A stretch of DNA of 64,000 nt. Source: Yersinia rohdei ATCC 43380. GTDB lineage: Bacteria > Pseudomonadota > Gammaproteobacteria > Enterobacterales > Enterobacteriaceae. Positions within the stretch are counted from its first letter, which is position 1; the number at the start of each line of letters is the position of its first letter. The notes under the pieces were generated by a model. That model was given only the letters and a program-made list of their open reading frames with translations. It made no database searches and was not told the DNA's origin. Of the stretch, positions 63,017-64,000 are shown piece after piece. The position numbers were made by a program, and so were the translations under genes. The stretch spans positions 62,001 through 126,000 of the forward strand of contig NZ_ACCD01000006.1 of assembly GCF_000173775.1 (NCBI RefSeq), read 5' to 3'.

Positions 63017-64000
63017 TGAAGACAGTTGAACAGCGCCGGGTGGTTGTCACCGGTTATGGCAGTGTGACCCCGATGGGCATGACGGCGCAGCAGAGTTGGG
63101 CGGCGATTATGGATTATCAATTGGGTTACCGCTATTACGATAAATCCGAGCAAGGCATTAAATCGCGATTTTTTGGCCTGCTGGATGCTGAACCTAATCT
63201 GAAAGCGGTTCCTGCCGCGATCCGTCGCCGTCTGCCGCGTTATGCCAGACTGGCACTGGCCGCCGCACGCGAGGCGATGACGATGGCGTTTGCTGAAAAG
63301 TCCCCGGCGGATTACTACGATTTGCTCGATTGCGGCACCATTATTGGCAGCGGCTGGGCGGGTCAGGATGAAACGCATGATAACTATGAAGGGTATCTGG
63401 CAACAGGACTGGGCACGCCTTTCGGTTGTTTCTTGTCAATGCCGAATGCCGGCACCGCGGCGTGCAGCTTGTATTGGGGATTGCGCGGCTATCAGAATTC
63501 ACCCATTGCCGCCTGCGCCACTGGCACCATTGCCATTGGCGATGCCTTTGAAATCATTCGCAGCGGGCGGGCCGCTATGATGCTGGCCGGGGCGGGGGAA
63601 TCACTGCGCAGTAATGCGGCGGTGTGGAACATTGATATTTTGGGTGCATTGGCACGCGAGCAAGAGGAACCGAGCAAAGCCAGCTGCCCATTTAGTCTGG
63701 ATCGCAATGGTTTTGTGCTGTCCGAGGGCGCAGCGGTGCTGTGTCTGGAAGAGCGGGAAGGGGCGATAGCCCGCGGTGCTCACATCCTCGGCGAGATAAA
63801 AGGCTACGGCAATTACTCGGATGCTTTTGATTTCACGGCACCGGCAGAAGACAAAGTGGCGCGAGTGAAAACTATCCAGCATGCCTTACAGCAAGCCGGT
63901 TTAACCGCCGCCCAGATTGATTACGTCAACTTGCACGGCACCTCGACACAACTGAATGACCTGAATGAAACCGAGTCCATTAAACAGGCATTTGGTGCTG
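63013..64000 (+). CDS. beta-ketoacyl-ACP synthase (FabF-like), 3' end outside window
   Basis: Open reading frame from ATG at 63013 (a second ATG follows at once) to the window end, 329 codons seen. The thiolase-fold start RRVVVTGYGSVTPMG, the active-site Cys168 in PIAACATGTIAIGDA and the first catalytic His308 in VNLHGTSTQLND match condensing enzymes of the FabF class; the second His lies beyond the edge. FabF has TACTSG at the active site; here it is AACATG, as in some secondary-metabolite ketosynthases. It overlaps the preceding stop codon by a few bases, so it belongs to the peptide secretion operon or links it to an acyl-chain cluster further right. Confidence 0.9.
   Translation, partial: MMKTVEQRRVVVTGYGSVTPMGMTAQQSWAAIMDYQLGYRYYDKSEQGIKSRFFGLLDAEPNLKAVPAAIRRRLPRYARLALAAAREAMTMAFAEKSPADYYDLLDCGTIIGSGWAGQDETHDNYEGYLATGLGTPFGCFLSMPNAGTAACSLYWGLRGYQNSPIAACATGTIAIGDAFEIIRSGRAAMMLAGAGESLRSNAAVWNIDILGALAREQEEPSKASCPFSLDRNGFVLSEGAAVLCLEEREGAIARGAHILGEIKGYGNYSDAFDFTAPAEDKVARVKTIQHALQQAGLTAAQIDYVNLHGTSTQLNDLNETESIKQAFGA

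Overview
The window is chromosomal DNA of an enterobacterium, almost certainly a Yersinia of the enterocolitica-like group. The genes and their order match the Enterobacterales core, many proteins are near-identical to what I remember of Yersinia versions, cysG sits directly in front of cysDNC, and five ERIC-type repeats lie between genes. This assignment rests on recognition only; no search was run and the species is not resolved. No rRNA, tRNA, CRISPR array or insertion sequence was seen.

Core segments: (1) 1-9.6 kb holds the end of clcA, erpA, the coupled set mtnN-btuF-yadS (minus strand), dgt, degP with a good sigma-E promoter match, and the hybrid sensor kinase barA (minus). (2) 9.6-17.4 kb holds rlmD-relA-mazG and pyrG-eno (stringent response, nucleotide house-cleaning, CTP synthesis, glycolysis). 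(3) 17.4-19.9 kb is an AT-rich insert with two unrecognised proteins that look like distant paralogs. (4) 20-33 kb holds sodC, queE, queD and the assimilatory sulfate set cysJIH and cysG-cysDNC, with iap between them and ygbE after them. (5) 33.2-35.7 kb is a polar amino-acid ABC transporter on the minus strand. (6) 36-45 kb is ftsB-ispD-ispF-truD-surE-pcm-nlpD-rpoS, then mutS converging on it.

Accessory segment: from mutS to the right edge (45-64 kb) the content is variable-genome type. A small PapI/FaeA-like regulator is transcribed away from a P-pilus-like chaperone-usher operon: major pilin, PapH-like subunit, usher, chaperone, three minor pilins and a two-domain tip adhesin. The long AT-rich gap between regulator and pilin carries clustered GATC sites.

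Immediately downstream lies the most interesting part, a microcin-like secretion cluster (54.1-64 kb). It starts with a 62-residue peptide that has a double-glycine leader and a four-cysteine core. Then come a membrane-anchored thioredoxin-fold protein (CHYC), an LpxL-like acyltransferase homolog, an ABC exporter with an N-terminal C39 peptidase, a MacA/HlyD adaptor, a MacB-type ABC protein, an outer-membrane efflux lipoprotein, and a FabF-type ketosynthase cut by the window end. From the thioredoxin protein onward most genes overlap by a few bases. The simplest model is leader cleavage and export by the C39 transporter, disulfide formation in the periplasm by the CHYC protein, and passage of the outer membrane by MacA-MacB-OMF. 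The acyltransferase and ketosynthase suggest that a fatty acyl group is involved. That model is inference; the presence and order of the domains are read from the sequence.
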